Part shown: positions 32,828 through 41,883 of the stretch, piece after piece
Layout of the letters: the number at the start of each line of letters is the position of its first letter
Position numbering within the stretch: the first letter of the stretch is position 1
From: Enterococcus thailandicus
Lineage (GTDB): Bacteria > Bacillota > Bacilli > Lactobacillales > Enterococcaceae
Reading direction: 5' to 3'
DNA: 64,000 nucleotides
Assembly: GCF_001886265.1 (NCBI RefSeq)
Contig: NZ_JXLE01000005.1
Coordinates: forward strand, 43,759-107,758
Made by a program: the position numbers and the translations under genes
The notes under the pieces: generated by a model
Seen by the model: only the letters and a program-made list of their open reading frames with translations
Told to the model about the DNA's origin: nothing
The model's database searches: none

Positions 32828-35617
32828 ATGGCAAAAGCAAAGAAAACACCTGCTAACGCTCGTCAATTTCCTCTTGTGGATCAGGCAGAGCAAGCTGAAA
32901 AGGATTTGTTCAGTCAGCACCAAAGTTATGAAATCCCAGAGTATATTAACGGGAACTTGATTCATACGTTGCGTGCCTATCAGGATAAAGCTATCCGAAA
33001 TTATCACTATACACAAACAGAGATTAAACCGAACCCTCAACATGTTCTTTTCAACATGGCAACTGGTTCAGGGAAAACCGACTTAATAGCTGGACTCATA
33101 CTCTACCTCTATCAAGAACACGGCTATCAGAATTTCTTGTTTACCGTCAATACCAACTCGGTCTTGATGAAAACCAAGGATAACTTGGTTAATGAGAACA
33201 GTGAAAAGTATCTGTTCCAAAACAAGATTGAGATAGATGGCAAAAACATTTTCATTAAGCAGGTCGAACGCTTCCCACGGATTCAACAAGACAACACCAT
33301 TTACATCAAGTTGTCTTCGGTTCAAAAGGTATCTGATGACCTATTTGTCTTGAAAGAAAACACCATGGGTCTTGCGGACTATGAGAATCAACCTGTGGCA
33401 GTATTGGCGGATGAAGCCCACCATTATTCTGCAAGTACCAAGTCTGAAAAAGAAGCTGAAAACACATGGGAGTCAGCGATTAACAAAATCTTACGGGCCC
33501 GCGATGACAAGGAACACAAGAACCTACTCCTAGAATTTACGGCTACCGTAGACTTTGACAAGGAAGTCATCTACAACAAGTATCGGGATAAAGTGGTCTA
33601 CCGTTATCCCTTAAATCAATTCATGTTTGATGGCTACTCTAAGCAAGTAAAGCGGATTGAAACGTCCGCAAGCGACCAAGATAAAATGCTAAACGTGGTC
33701 TTGCTTTCTCAATTTAGGAAATATCGTGCCTATTCTGAGGGTGTCACTGGTACATTTAAGCCCGTGATTATGTTCAAGTCTGCAAAAGTTGCGGTCTCAA
33801 TGGAAGCCAACAAGGTCTTTAATGAGCTGATTAAAAATTTGAATGTGGCGGATCTGTTAGCCTTCATCAAGCGTCAACAAGTTTTAGACAGCAATGACAG
33901 TTCAGCTTTGGAGCTTGCCTATAACTTCTATCTCAAGAATGAAGATGACCTCGCCAAAATCGTTCGTGAGATTAAGCAAGACTTCGACCCTCGGAACGTG
34001 CTAAACGCCAATGACACAAGCGGAAACATGCTTGAAAAGGGGCAGTATGAAGCTTTGAACACGCTTGAAAGTCCAAATAACCTCTATCGTGTTGTTTTTG
34101 CGGTTGCGAAACTGACCGAAGGCTGGGACGTTCTCAATCTCTATGATATTGTGCGGATTGAACAGGAAGCTGCGACAAACAAAAATGCCACAATGGTCGA
34201 AGCGCAACTCATTGGGCGTGGTGCTCGTTATTATCCGTTTGAATTGGATGGTGTGAAAAGCTATCACCGCCGTTATGATGGCGATAGTTCAAACAAACAG
34301 CTCTTCCTTGAGACCTTGCACTATCACACTATGAATGAGCCACAATACCTGAAACAGCTTGTCGGCTCATTGAAACAAATGGACTTGCCAACAGGTCAAG
34401 ATAAAAAGAATCCACCCGTTGAAATCAAGGTTAAACCCGCTTTCAAACGGACGGAGACTTATAAAACAGGGAAAATCTACTACAACGAAGCTGAGGATGT
34501 GGCAGACGAGTGGTTTGATTCCATTGAAAAATACGGTATCAATCACAAGACCGATATTTCCAGAAGTCTGAATTATGGTAGCCGTGAGGTATCTTATCAA
34601 GCAACCGTTGCTTTGACTGAGACTAAAACAATCAGTATTGCTAAATTTGACGACCGTTATATCAAGAAGGCCATTCAACGTTTAGAGTTTTATCAGTTTG
34701 ATAATTTGAAAAAGTATTTGCCGTTGGTTAATTCCATGAAAGACTTTATCTATGGCGAAAACTGGCTTAATGCAAGCAAGTTGAAATTGTTCTTAAACGT
34801 TCCCAAGGAATACAAATCAAGCGATATTACACCAGACGAAATTTTGAAGGTCACGATTGACCTCTTGAAAGAGTATGAAGTGAAATTTAAGTCTGGCTAT
34901 GTTAAGAAGCGTGGTACAAACAAATTTATTGGCTATCCAATTAGCGAATACCTAACAAATTACAACAAGCGCGTTCCTGAATATGACACGGCGAACCTCT
35001 TGAATGAAGCAACTCAAAAAGTAGCTGTTTATGATATGGCTGAGGACTTCTATGTCTATGACCGTGCAATCGTCAATAAATTGGAATATGAGCTGATAGA
35101 GCGGATTAAAGCTCATGTGACGGAGTTGACACAGAAGTATCATAAAGCGGTCTACTTATTCCGTATGGATGAGAATATGCACCGTGAATCAGCTAAGAGT
35201 GAGAACCTTAAGTTACACCAATATGGCTCACGGATCAATCGTGCAGGCGAAACCGTGGAAATGCACTTGCAAGGCTTCCAACCTGACTTTATTCTGTTCC
35301 TTGAAGATAGCGACTTTTACTTCCAAATCTTTATTGAGCCAAAAGGAATGAGTGGTGAGAGGTTTGTTAGCGAACTTTGGAAACAAGACTTATTGCTGTA
35401 TATGACAGACCACCAAGCTGAAATGGAATTTGAGGACGGCGTAGATAATGTCAAAATCAGCGGATTGAAATTTTATACAAAAGGCGATGGTCAGAAGACG
35501 ATGCCTGAATTAATGAATACTGTTGGAGTGGACTATCGTGATGTTTTGACTGAACAAGTTGATTTGACCATGGTTGTGGAAGATACTCCTAAGAATAGTA
35601 TTGGGGAGAGTGAGTAA
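32828..35617 (+). CDS. res: Type III restriction endonuclease subunit (Res)
   Basis: 929 aa. SF2 motor with Walker A MATGSGKTDL (about residue 79), DEAH-like box ADEAHH, motif III EFTATVD and motif VI-like QLIGRGARY. A C-terminal PD-(D/E)XK nuclease shows as PDFILFLED ... FIEPKG (about residues 810-840). Length and order are those of intact Res, so the system may be active. ATG 32828 is used, with GGTGGTG upstream; a longer frame overlaps mod. Confidence 0.94.
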   Translation: MAKAKKTPANARQFPLVDQAEQAEKDLFSQHQSYEIPEYINGNLIHTLRAYQDKAIRNYHYTQTEIKPNPQHVLFNMATGSGKTDLIAGLILYLYQEHGYQNFLFTVNTNSVLMKTKDNLVNENSEKYLFQNKIEIDGKNIFIKQVERFPRIQQDNTIYIKLSSVQKVSDDLFVLKENTMGLADYENQPVAVLADEAHHYSASTKSEKEAENTWESAINKILRARDDKEHKNLLLEFTATVDFDKEVIYNKYRDKVVYRYPLNQFMFDGYSKQVKRIETSASDQDKMLNVVLLSQFRKYRAYSEGVTGTFKPVIMFKSAKVAVSMEANKVFNELIKNLNVADLLAFIKRQQVLDSNDSSALELAYNFYLKNEDDLAKIVREIKQDFDPRNVLNANDTSGNMLEKGQYEALNTLESPNNLYRVVFAVAKLTEGWDVLNLYDIVRIEQEAATNKNATMVEAQLIGRGARYYPFELDGVKSYHRRYDGDSSNKQLFLETLHYHTMNEPQYLKQLVGSLKQMDLPTGQDKKNPPVEIKVKPAFKRTETYKTGKIYYNEAEDVADEWFDSIEKYGINHKTDISRSLNYGSREVSYQATVALTETKTISIAKFDDRYIKKAIQRLEFYQFDNLKKYLPLVNSMKDFIYGENWLNASKLKLFLNVPKEYKSSDITPDEILKVTIDLLKEYEVKFKSGYVKKRGTNKFIGYPISEYLTNYNKRVPEYDTANLLNEATQKVAVYDMAEDFYVYDRAIVNKLEYELIERIKAHVTELTQKYHKAVYLFRMDENMHRESAKSENLKLHQYGSRINRAGETVEMHLQGFQPDFILFLEDSDFYFQIFIEPKGMSGERFVSELWKQDLLLYMTDHQAEMEFEDGVDNVKISGLKFYTKGDGQKTMPELMNTVGVDYRDVLTEQVDLTMVVEDTPKNSIGESE

Positions 35618-35618
35618 C

Positions 35619-35804
35619 TTGGTTAAAGTAGTCAAAGAAAATCCATATCCCAAAACTACTCAATTGATTTATTCGCAAGTTTCAGAACGCATTGATGAAA
35701 AATATAATACGTGGGCAGAACGCCAACCAAAACGTCCTGCAAAGGTGGATGTTTATTCCGATGCTAAACTCCTGGCTAATGTATTAGATTATCATATGAA
35801 CTAA
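35619..35804 (+). CDS. Small protein of unknown function after res
   Basis: Frame of 61 codons from a TTG directly after the res stop, with GGGGAGAG upstream. Hydrophilic, basic, and no domain recognised. It ends six bases before the hsdR C-terminal relic begins, so it may be a truncated third gene of the type III module or a gene cut at the recombination joint. Confidence 0.4.
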   Translation: MVKVVKENPYPKTTQLIYSQVSERIDEKYNTWAERQPKRPAKVDVYSDAKLLANVLDYHMN

Positions 35805-35810
35805 TTACTC

Positions 35811-36424
35811 TCAAAATCGGTAGTTGCAGAAGGTGTTGTTGATATTTATGAATCTCTTGGGTTGGAAAAGCCTGATTTGTCCATTTTATCGGATGAATTT
35901 TAGCTGAAGTCCGTGCTTTGCCACAAAAGAATGTTGCGGTAACATTATTGGAACGTTTGTTACGTGGAAAAGTGAAATCTATTCAAAGAACGAATTTGGT
36001 TCAGTCTAAAAAGTTCACTGAAATGCTGAATGGTTCCATTGATAAATACAATAAGCGAACCATTGAAACATCGAAAGTCATTGAAGAGTTAATACAAATG
36101 GCAAAGGAAATGAGTGAGGCTGTTCAGCGTGGAGAGGACTTGGGGCTTTTTAGAGATGAGATTGCCTTTTATGATGCACTAGCAGACCACGAAACGGCTA
36201 AAGAAGTATTAGGGGATGATACTTTAAAAGCAATCGCCCACGAGCTGACTGTTGCAATCAAAAATAATATGAGTGTCGATTGGTCGGTTAGGGAAAGTGC
36301 CCGTGCCAAGATGCGAGTGACTGTACGTAGATTGTTGAAGAAGTATGGTTATACACCTGATTTGCAGAAGATGGCTGTAGATAAGATTGTGCAACAGGCA
36401 GAGTTGATGGCAAGTATGTTATAG
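35811..36424 (+). pseudogene. Type I restriction hsdR remnant, C-terminal domain, with frameshift
   Basis: Reads as the end of HsdR: first frame [20 protein letters not shown] to about 35900. The continuation AEVRALPQKNVAVTLLERLL is in the next frame and runs to 36424 (ETSKVIEELIQMAKEM, VDWSVRESARAKMRVTVRRL). One T missing in a T run near 35898 explains the shift. The domain binds the HsdM/S core in type I enzymes. No hsdM or hsdS is found. Confidence 0.8.
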
Positions 36425-36779
36425 GTAGCGTGGTTCAAAAACTTCAAAATATCGATGTTATTGAACCATGATACACTTTGACTGAAAACTAGGAATATTG
36501 TCATTTGATATCTGTTATGTAAAATGAGTATTTTATAAATCATTACCTGGATGGTGAAAGATAATGATTGCCTATCATTCAATACACACGGATGATGGTT
36601 TAAAAAAGATGTAGAAGCTATTTTTATCCAATTGATTAGATACGTCTGTTAGTTAGATGGGGATAGGTGGCCCAACATTTTTGGGGATACAGCAGTGTTA
36701 AAGCTGCATCTTGCAGATTTAAAAGAATAATATCTATAATCCTAAAGCAAAGTTTTTCATCTTATCGATGGTGAAATAG

Positions 36780-36807
36780 GGCTGGTCAGAAAACGACCAG
36801 CCTTTTT
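36780..36807 (+). terminator. Intrinsic terminator
   Basis: GGCTGGTC, loop AGAAAAC, GACCAGCC, then five T. Confidence 0.85.
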
Positions 36808-36808
36808 A

Positions 36809-36865
36809 TGTGGGGGATAAATCCCCCACACTTATTAAGCTGTCCCCCTAAAGTGGGGACAGCTT
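36809..36865. repeat. Two adjacent perfect hairpins
   Basis: TGTGGGGGAT with ATCCCCCACA (2-nt loop) and AAGCTGTCCCC with GGGGACAGCTT. No T run follows either, so they are not simple terminators. Could be an oriT-like or recombinase-related structure; function unproven. Confidence 0.55.
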
Positions 36866-36934
36866 GTTGATACTAATTATTGATATGGTTCGCATTAACT
36901 GGGCGTTGCACTCTAAATTTGCAAAATAAAAAAA

Positions 36935-36970
36935 GACTTTTTTTAGAAAAGACTTTTTTTAGAAAAGACT
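36935..36970 (+). repeat. Short tandem direct repeat
   Basis: GACTTTTTTTAGAAAA repeated twice in tandem with a third GACTTTT start. Confidence 0.8.
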
Positions 36971-37127
36971 TTTGGGTATGAAATTTAGGTAGGCTTAAAA
37001 ATGAAAAATAGGGACTTTTTGTGTATAATAGATGCTGTCGTTTTTTACGTGAAAAAGAGGTTTTGCGAAGTGAAAAAATTGTAGTTAACTAAATTTAAGT
37101 TAATTAGTTGCTCATTTTTACTACTCC

Positions 37128-37176
37128 TTTATACCTATAATTATTTTCCCCCCCGAAAAATAAATACAGGTATAAA
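37128..37176. repeat. Imperfect inverted repeat around a C7 run
   Basis: Arms TTTATACCTATAATTATTTT and the near-complement ending in AGGTATAAA flank CCCCCCCG. Lies 85 nt upstream of the unknown gene at 37261 and could be an operator or mRNA structure. Confidence 0.55.
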
Positions 37177-37260
37177 GACGCAGTATATTTATGTGGATAG
37201 TTATCTAAATTTTAGGGGGATTTTGATTTAGTTACTTCGTAGAACTGTTAGGAGATGTTT

Positions 37261-38838
37261 ATGGCAAAAGATGGAAGAAGAATGACAATGACATATTTTA
37301 AAAATCAAATTGATAGAGGAAAAAAATATGTAACTGTCGGAGATAGAAATTATTTCAAAAAAAATGGAAATTATCGATGGTCTGAGATTGAAAAACGTAT
37401 TATTCAGGATTATGAATTTGTTTATCGGGTGCCAGGAACGACTGGAAAAGACTTAAGTATTATCTTAGGTAGTAAAAATAAGCAAAAAAAACTAATTCAA
37501 AATAATGGAAGTGGATCTCATAATGTAAAAAGCTATAATACTGATGCAACGGCTCTAATATGGGATTATATGATTGGAAGAACAAAAAAAGAGAGATATG
37601 CGAATAAAGATATAAGGGGATATACTGATTGGCAAATGACTCCTAAGAGATGGCTTATTGCAAGCGGTATTCTTTCACATTCAGTGAAGAATGAAGGGAG
37701 GTACAAGTACGCTAAAAGTAGATATTACTATGACAAGTTTTTTGGTAACGTAGAGTATAATGGAGCTAAGCAAGAAGCTATGAAATACTCCTATTGGGAA
37801 TTTAAAGAACGCCATTTCAATGAGTTATTTAAAACGGTTAAAAGAAATTTAGAGAAACTTATTTCATTTGAGGAGGTATATGTTGGTTCAGAACCACCTT
37901 CTCAGGATGTATTGGAATTATGGCTAAAGGCTTTTAAATCGACATTTACATTTAAAGATCTTGATTATGAACTTGAAAAATTTAATGTTGAATTGTTATG
38001 TGCAAAGATTCATTACAGATGGCATGAATTGTCGTCAGAAAAAATTGAACAGTTTCTTGAGCTTACTGATATAGATCATGAACAGCTGACGGCTGAGGAA
38101 TTAAAGGAACAAATTAGAGATTTTTGCTATTCTAAAGTGCAATCACTATATAAGCTCATTGATAAAGAAGCAAAACGTAAGAAATTTTACAAGTATGATC
38201 GTATAGAATTGAGCCATGCAGAAAAACAAAAAATTGATGAATTGAAGTCTGAATTTAAGATAAATGAAAATCCAACAAATGATTGGAGATATAGACTCAT
38301 TTTGCATAATCGTTTTGGAATTACAATTGATTGGATTGAGTATGAAATAAATTTAAATCAGATAATTCAACATAAAAATAAGTATTATTTTGAGTTTGAT
38401 GAACAGAAAGTTCATTTTCCTTTAGATCATGAGTTGAGAAGTCAATTAATGAAAAGAATGCAATTATTCTGGTTCGAAGACTTTCATAAAAAAAATATTG
38501 ATAGAGTGTTTAATCATTTAAACATCTGTTTGGTAGATTTTAATAATAATGAAAGAATTTATCCGGATTTTGAGCACAACCGAATGGAATACCAATTAAG
38601 GAAAAGTGGTAAAGCAATTTCCTATTTTTGGCAAGAAGATTTACGACATTGTGATTTCGTTAAACATATAAACGTGGAAAACATTACTGAATATTATTCA
38701 GAAAAAAGAGACGATTTTCTAAATGGAGATTGCATGGATATAGTTTCCGCATTTTGTGATATAGAAGCCCTTTTTAATGAACTCCATTTAGACTTAAACA
38801 TAGATTTTAAAATTGAAAATGATTCGATAGGGGAGTAA
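37261..38838 (+). CDS. Unknown protein, 525 aa, island cargo
   Basis: I do not recognise a family. The protein is soluble, rich in Lys, Tyr and Phe, with no signal peptide or membrane segment. The N-terminal ~110 residues are basic (GRRMTMTYFKNQIDRGKKYV). A central ~150 residues look helical (KTVKRNLEKLISFEEVY; LTAEELKEQIRDFCYSKVQ), and the C-terminal part is acidic. AGGAG lies 6 nt before ATG 37261; an in-frame ATG at 37255 is the alternative. Followed 6 nt later by a small Zn-ribbon gene, so the two form an operon. Position between restriction genes and a resolvase suggests defence, but nothing in the sequence shows it. Confidence 0.75.
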   Translation: MAKDGRRMTMTYFKNQIDRGKKYVTVGDRNYFKKNGNYRWSEIEKRIIQDYEFVYRVPGTTGKDLSIILGSKNKQKKLIQNNGSGSHNVKSYNTDATALIWDYMIGRTKKERYANKDIRGYTDWQMTPKRWLIASGILSHSVKNEGRYKYAKSRYYYDKFFGNVEYNGAKQEAMKYSYWEFKERHFNELFKTVKRNLEKLISFEEVYVGSEPPSQDVLELWLKAFKSTFTFKDLDYELEKFNVELLCAKIHYRWHELSSEKIEQFLELTDIDHEQLTAEELKEQIRDFCYSKVQSLYKLIDKEAKRKKFYKYDRIELSHAEKQKIDELKSEFKINENPTNDWRYRLILHNRFGITIDWIEYEINLNQIIQHKNKYYFEFDEQKVHFPLDHELRSQLMKRMQLFWFEDFHKKNIDRVFNHLNICLVDFNNNERIYPDFEHNRMEYQLRKSGKAISYFWQEDLRHCDFVKHINVENITEYYSEKRDDFLNGDCMDIVSAFCDIEALFNELHLDLNIDFKIENDSIGE

Positions 38839-38844
38839 CTTATA

Positions 38845-39093
38845 TTGGAAATTGAAATGATTTGTCCGAAATGTAAAGAAAATGGATTTATACTGAATCA
38901 CAAATATATAGATGTTATTGACGATTTAGAGAGCAATTACCCTAGCCATCGAGATGCATATGAAGAATTACGTAGACAGGGTATCCACCATAGTATTTGT
39001 AAAAATGAAAATTGCAATTTTATTGTAGATAGTATAGAAAATGTTGGTTATGACGAAAAAAAGAAAATAATGTTTTGGAAAAATACTGATTAA
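38845..39093 (+). CDS. Small Zn-ribbon-like protein
   Basis: 82 aa. Two Cys pairs, CPKC near the N-terminus and CKNENC at about residue 53, can bind one zinc ion, with His residues between. Family not recognised. TTG start 6 nt after the preceding gene, with GGGGAG 10 nt upstream; ATG 38857 is the alternative start. Probably the partner of the 525-aa protein. Confidence 0.65.
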   Translation: MEIEMICPKCKENGFILNHKYIDVIDDLESNYPSHRDAYEELRRQGIHHSICKNENCNFIVDSIENVGYDEKKKIMFWKNTD

Positions 39094-39357
39094 TCTATTA
39101 TTGGCTTTTATATAGCTATAAATGGGGAGTTCTCTGAAGAACTTCCTTTTTTATTGGTATATAAAAGATCTGTACTATAGAATTGAGTTATTTAGGTCAT
39201 CAAAGCTGATATCAGTGAAAATGAGTGTCCAGAAAATTTGTTTAAATAGTAGTATTTCTTATAGAAAAAGTGTTCATAAACTCGTAACAAAATCTATGTT
39301 CAGTTATATTCTTTTAATCAAGTTATGTTACACTAGGGGTATCGAGGAGATGACATA

Positions 39358-39915
39358 ATGAAAATAGGGTACGCTAGAGTATCAACTGGATTACAGAATT
39401 TAGATTTACAACTTGATAGTTTGAATAAATTTGGGTGTGAGAAAGTTTTTACAGACCATATTAGTGGAGCAAAAAGCCATCGTCCTGGATTGGAATCTGC
39501 TATAGATTTTGCTCGTAGTGGAGATGAGATAGTTGTTTGGCGGTTAGATAGATTAGGTAGGAATATGGAAGATCTAATTACTTTGGTAAATAGAATGAAT
39601 GAACGAGGCGTGAGTTTTCATAGTCTCCAAGAGTCAATTACGATGGATAAATCCAGTTCTACGGGGCAATTAATGTTTCACCTTTTCGCAGCATTTGCTG
39701 AGTTTGAGCGAAATCTCATTTTGGAAAGGTCCGAAGCTGGGCGTGCTGCCGCCAGGGCGAGAGGAAGAGTAGGCGGCCGACCTGAAAAGCTAACTGGAAA
39801 GGATTTAGAGTTATTAAAAACTCTTGTTGACAACGGAACACCAATAAAAACGATAGCTGAAAAATGGAATGTATCACGTACAACAATTTATCGTTATTTA
39901 TCCAAGATTGAATGA
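39358..39915 (+). CDS. Serine recombinase (resolvase/invertase family)
   Basis: 185 aa. Nucleophile Ser9 in GYARVSTGLQNLDLQ, active-site Arg cluster WRLDRLGRN, E-helix region with FAEFERNLI, and a C-terminal helix-turn-helix (IKTIAEKWNVSRTTIYRYL). Matches Tn3-type resolvases and Pin-like invertases in length. The 264 nt upstream contain TGTTCATAA and TGTTCAGTTATA motifs that may form its res site. No partner transposase is present, so it may be a leftover from another element. Confidence 0.93.
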   Translation: MKIGYARVSTGLQNLDLQLDSLNKFGCEKVFTDHISGAKSHRPGLESAIDFARSGDEIVVWRLDRLGRNMEDLITLVNRMNERGVSFHSLQESITMDKSSSTGQLMFHLFAAFAEFERNLILERSEAGRAAARARGRVGGRPEKLTGKDLELLKTLVDNGTPIKTIAEKWNVSRTTIYRYLSKIE

Positions 39916-40031
39916 GTTCAACGATTATCAGCAATTGAAAGTTATCTTTATAAATAGTGTAGTTTCATGATTATTTAAACGTAACTTTAAATCTGTTGAA
40001 TAGAATCAAGGAAGCATTGAGGTGGAGAATT

Positions 40032-41207
40032 GTGTTCGAAAGGCCTATCTACTTAAATAAGATGATACAGCTCAAAGATTCTGATGCCATCAAAATTTTG
40101 ACTGGAGTTCGTGGTTCGGGAAAATCATCCTTAATGAAGCTATATAAAATACACTTGATCAATGAAGGGATACCAGATAGGAATATTGTCTATATGGATT
40201 TCGAAAGTTATGACTATCAATCTATCAACAATCAAGAGAGGTTAAGAACGGCTTTAAAAAAATTGAACCTTCAAATCCAAGATGGAATCTACTGGTTGTT
40301 TGATGAAATACAATTAGTAACTGGTTGGCAACAAGTGATAAATGATCTAAAAGCCATTTCTGATTGTGATGTTATGATAGCTGGCTCAAATTCTGATATC
40401 CTTTCAGAAGAATTAGATGGTGGCTGTAGTGAGATTACAGTTCATCCGTTGTCGTTCAAAGAATTTTTACAGGTGAAACAGATGTCATCAGATTCAAGGC
40501 CCATCGATGAAGTTTATGATGAATTTGAGAAGTATGGTGGGATGCCAGCAGTCTTGCTAACACATGACGAATCAAAAAACACAGCCCTTCAAGGAATATT
40601 TGCTAGTAGTGTTTTAAGAGATGTTGTATATAAATCATTTATCAAAGATTCAGCATCCTTAAAAGGTGTTATCAGTTTTTTGTTAACGAATATTGGCTCA
40701 TTTTTGAATGCATCTAAAATCTCGAATACTTTGAATGATAGAGGAGTAGTAACTTCTGTCCCTACAGTAAGACGATACCTAAATCTCTTGGAAACAAGCT
40801 ATCTGTTTGATAAAGTAAAGAAATATGACATTGAGAATCATGAGTATCTAAAAACAAATAGCAAGTATTTCATGGTTGATTCTGGTTTGAATAGAAGTAC
40901 GTTTGGACAAGCTGCTGATAACATTAGTTCTATGGAAAGCATTGTATATATGGAATTAAAGCGACGAGGCTATCATGTTGATGTTGGCTATTTGGATAAT
41001 AGAGAAATAGGATTTGTCGCTACACGGCTAGATGAGACTGTATATATTAGGAGCGTTTTTGATTTGTCAGAGGCTATTGATGCAACGAAAGTTTTCAATA
41101 AAATTAATGACAATTGTAAGAAGATGTTGGTTAGCAGCTATTATCAAGAGACGAAACAAGAGAATGATATCGAGATTAAATATATCGTTGACTGGTTATT
41201 AGAATAA
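40032..41207 (+). CDS. P-loop ATPase with DUF4143 domain
   Basis: 391 aa. AAA_14 domain: Walker A TGVRGSGKSS (about residue 23), Walker B YWLFDEIQLV, sensor-like MIAGSNSD. The C-terminal DUF4143 region (from about 185) contains VRRYLNLLETSYLFDKV, a winged-helix-like motif, and YFMVDSGLN. The GTG at 40032 fits both AGGTGGAG upstream and the family N-terminus (FERPIYLNKMIQ). A TTG at 39996 would add 12 residues. Common in genomic islands; biological role unsettled. Confidence 0.85.
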   Translation: MFERPIYLNKMIQLKDSDAIKILTGVRGSGKSSLMKLYKIHLINEGIPDRNIVYMDFESYDYQSINNQERLRTALKKLNLQIQDGIYWLFDEIQLVTGWQQVINDLKAISDCDVMIAGSNSDILSEELDGGCSEITVHPLSFKEFLQVKQMSSDSRPIDEVYDEFEKYGGMPAVLLTHDESKNTALQGIFASSVLRDVVYKSFIKDSASLKGVISFLLTNIGSFLNASKISNTLNDRGVVTSVPTVRRYLNLLETSYLFDKVKKYDIENHEYLKTNSKYFMVDSGLNRSTFGQAADNISSMESIVYMELKRRGYHVDVGYLDNREIGFVATRLDETVYIRSVFDLSEAIDATKVFNKINDNCKKMLVSSYYQETKQENDIEIKYIVDWLLE

Positions 41208-41883
41208 ATTATCAAGTAGCTTGTCCTATTGTGGAAGTAAGCTAATTTGAAGAAGCATAAAATAAACAGTGATAAAGTGATAGTTCCTTTTAGTGAGAAA
41301 GCAAATAGGGAACTACCACTTTTTATTTTGGTCATTTATCGGTTAATAATCGGTATTTGGAGGCTTCATTGTCAGAGGTAAGTTGTATTTAAACAGGATA
41401 ATATACATATCGATTCTAGTGGAGGAGTTTTTATTATTTTACTGGAGATTTATAAAATCCACATTTTATAAATGGTAATTGGTTATTTAAACTAGTCGTA
41501 GCGTTGACTTGATTATTGTTTTGTATGGGTTTTTGTTAAATTTATATTTACTATAATCGTTATCTATATTATTCTTTAAATGTGCTAGCATGATTTTACC
41601 TAAAAAGAAAATAATTCGTATTAATAGTCTTCAGAAAAATGGGGGGATGATTTTCTCGAAAAGGCTCATTTTTTTATGCCAAGAATTAGGAAGTTGGTTT
41701 ATTCACTCGCCATAAATATTTACTGGAGTTATGAGTAGTGTAAGAAATTGAAGTAGTAGATATCAGTAAGAAAGGTAGAAAGGAAAAACTAGCCATTGTG
41801 GTTCCTGATGAATTAATTAAAACGGTTACCAAAAGGATCCCCAATAAAGCTGGATTAAAACTTTCGATATGATGGTAAAACCT
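41208..41883. other. 676-bp intergenic stretch with an ORF relic
   Basis: Besides the terminator it has TATAAT at 41552 without a clear -35. A 43-codon frame relic at 41743-41874 (SKKGRKEKLAIVVPDELI ...) has no usable start codon. AT-rich and otherwise featureless. Confidence 0.5.
41277..41325 (+). terminator. Intrinsic terminator after the DUF4143 gene
   Basis: GTGATAGTTCC pairs with GGGAACTACCAC (one mismatch), followed by TTTTTATTTT. Confidence 0.75.

Larger units (their letters stand above)
36425..37254. other. 830-bp intergenic stretch with three hairpins, short direct repeats and a large inverted repeat
   Basis: No gene supported. It holds a terminator (36780-36807), two perfect GC-rich hairpins (36809-36830 and 36837-36865) and a 16-bp direct repeat of GACTTTTTTTAGAAAA at 36935 and 36951 with a third partial copy. 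It also contains TATAAT at 37024, and an imperfect inverted repeat with ~20-bp arms around a C7 run (37128-37176). Confidence 0.6.

Noticed and set aside
39122..39358. 78-codon open frame between the Zn-ribbon gene and the resolvase
   Set aside because: No RBS, odd composition and overlap with the resolvase promoter region; more likely the regulatory/res region.
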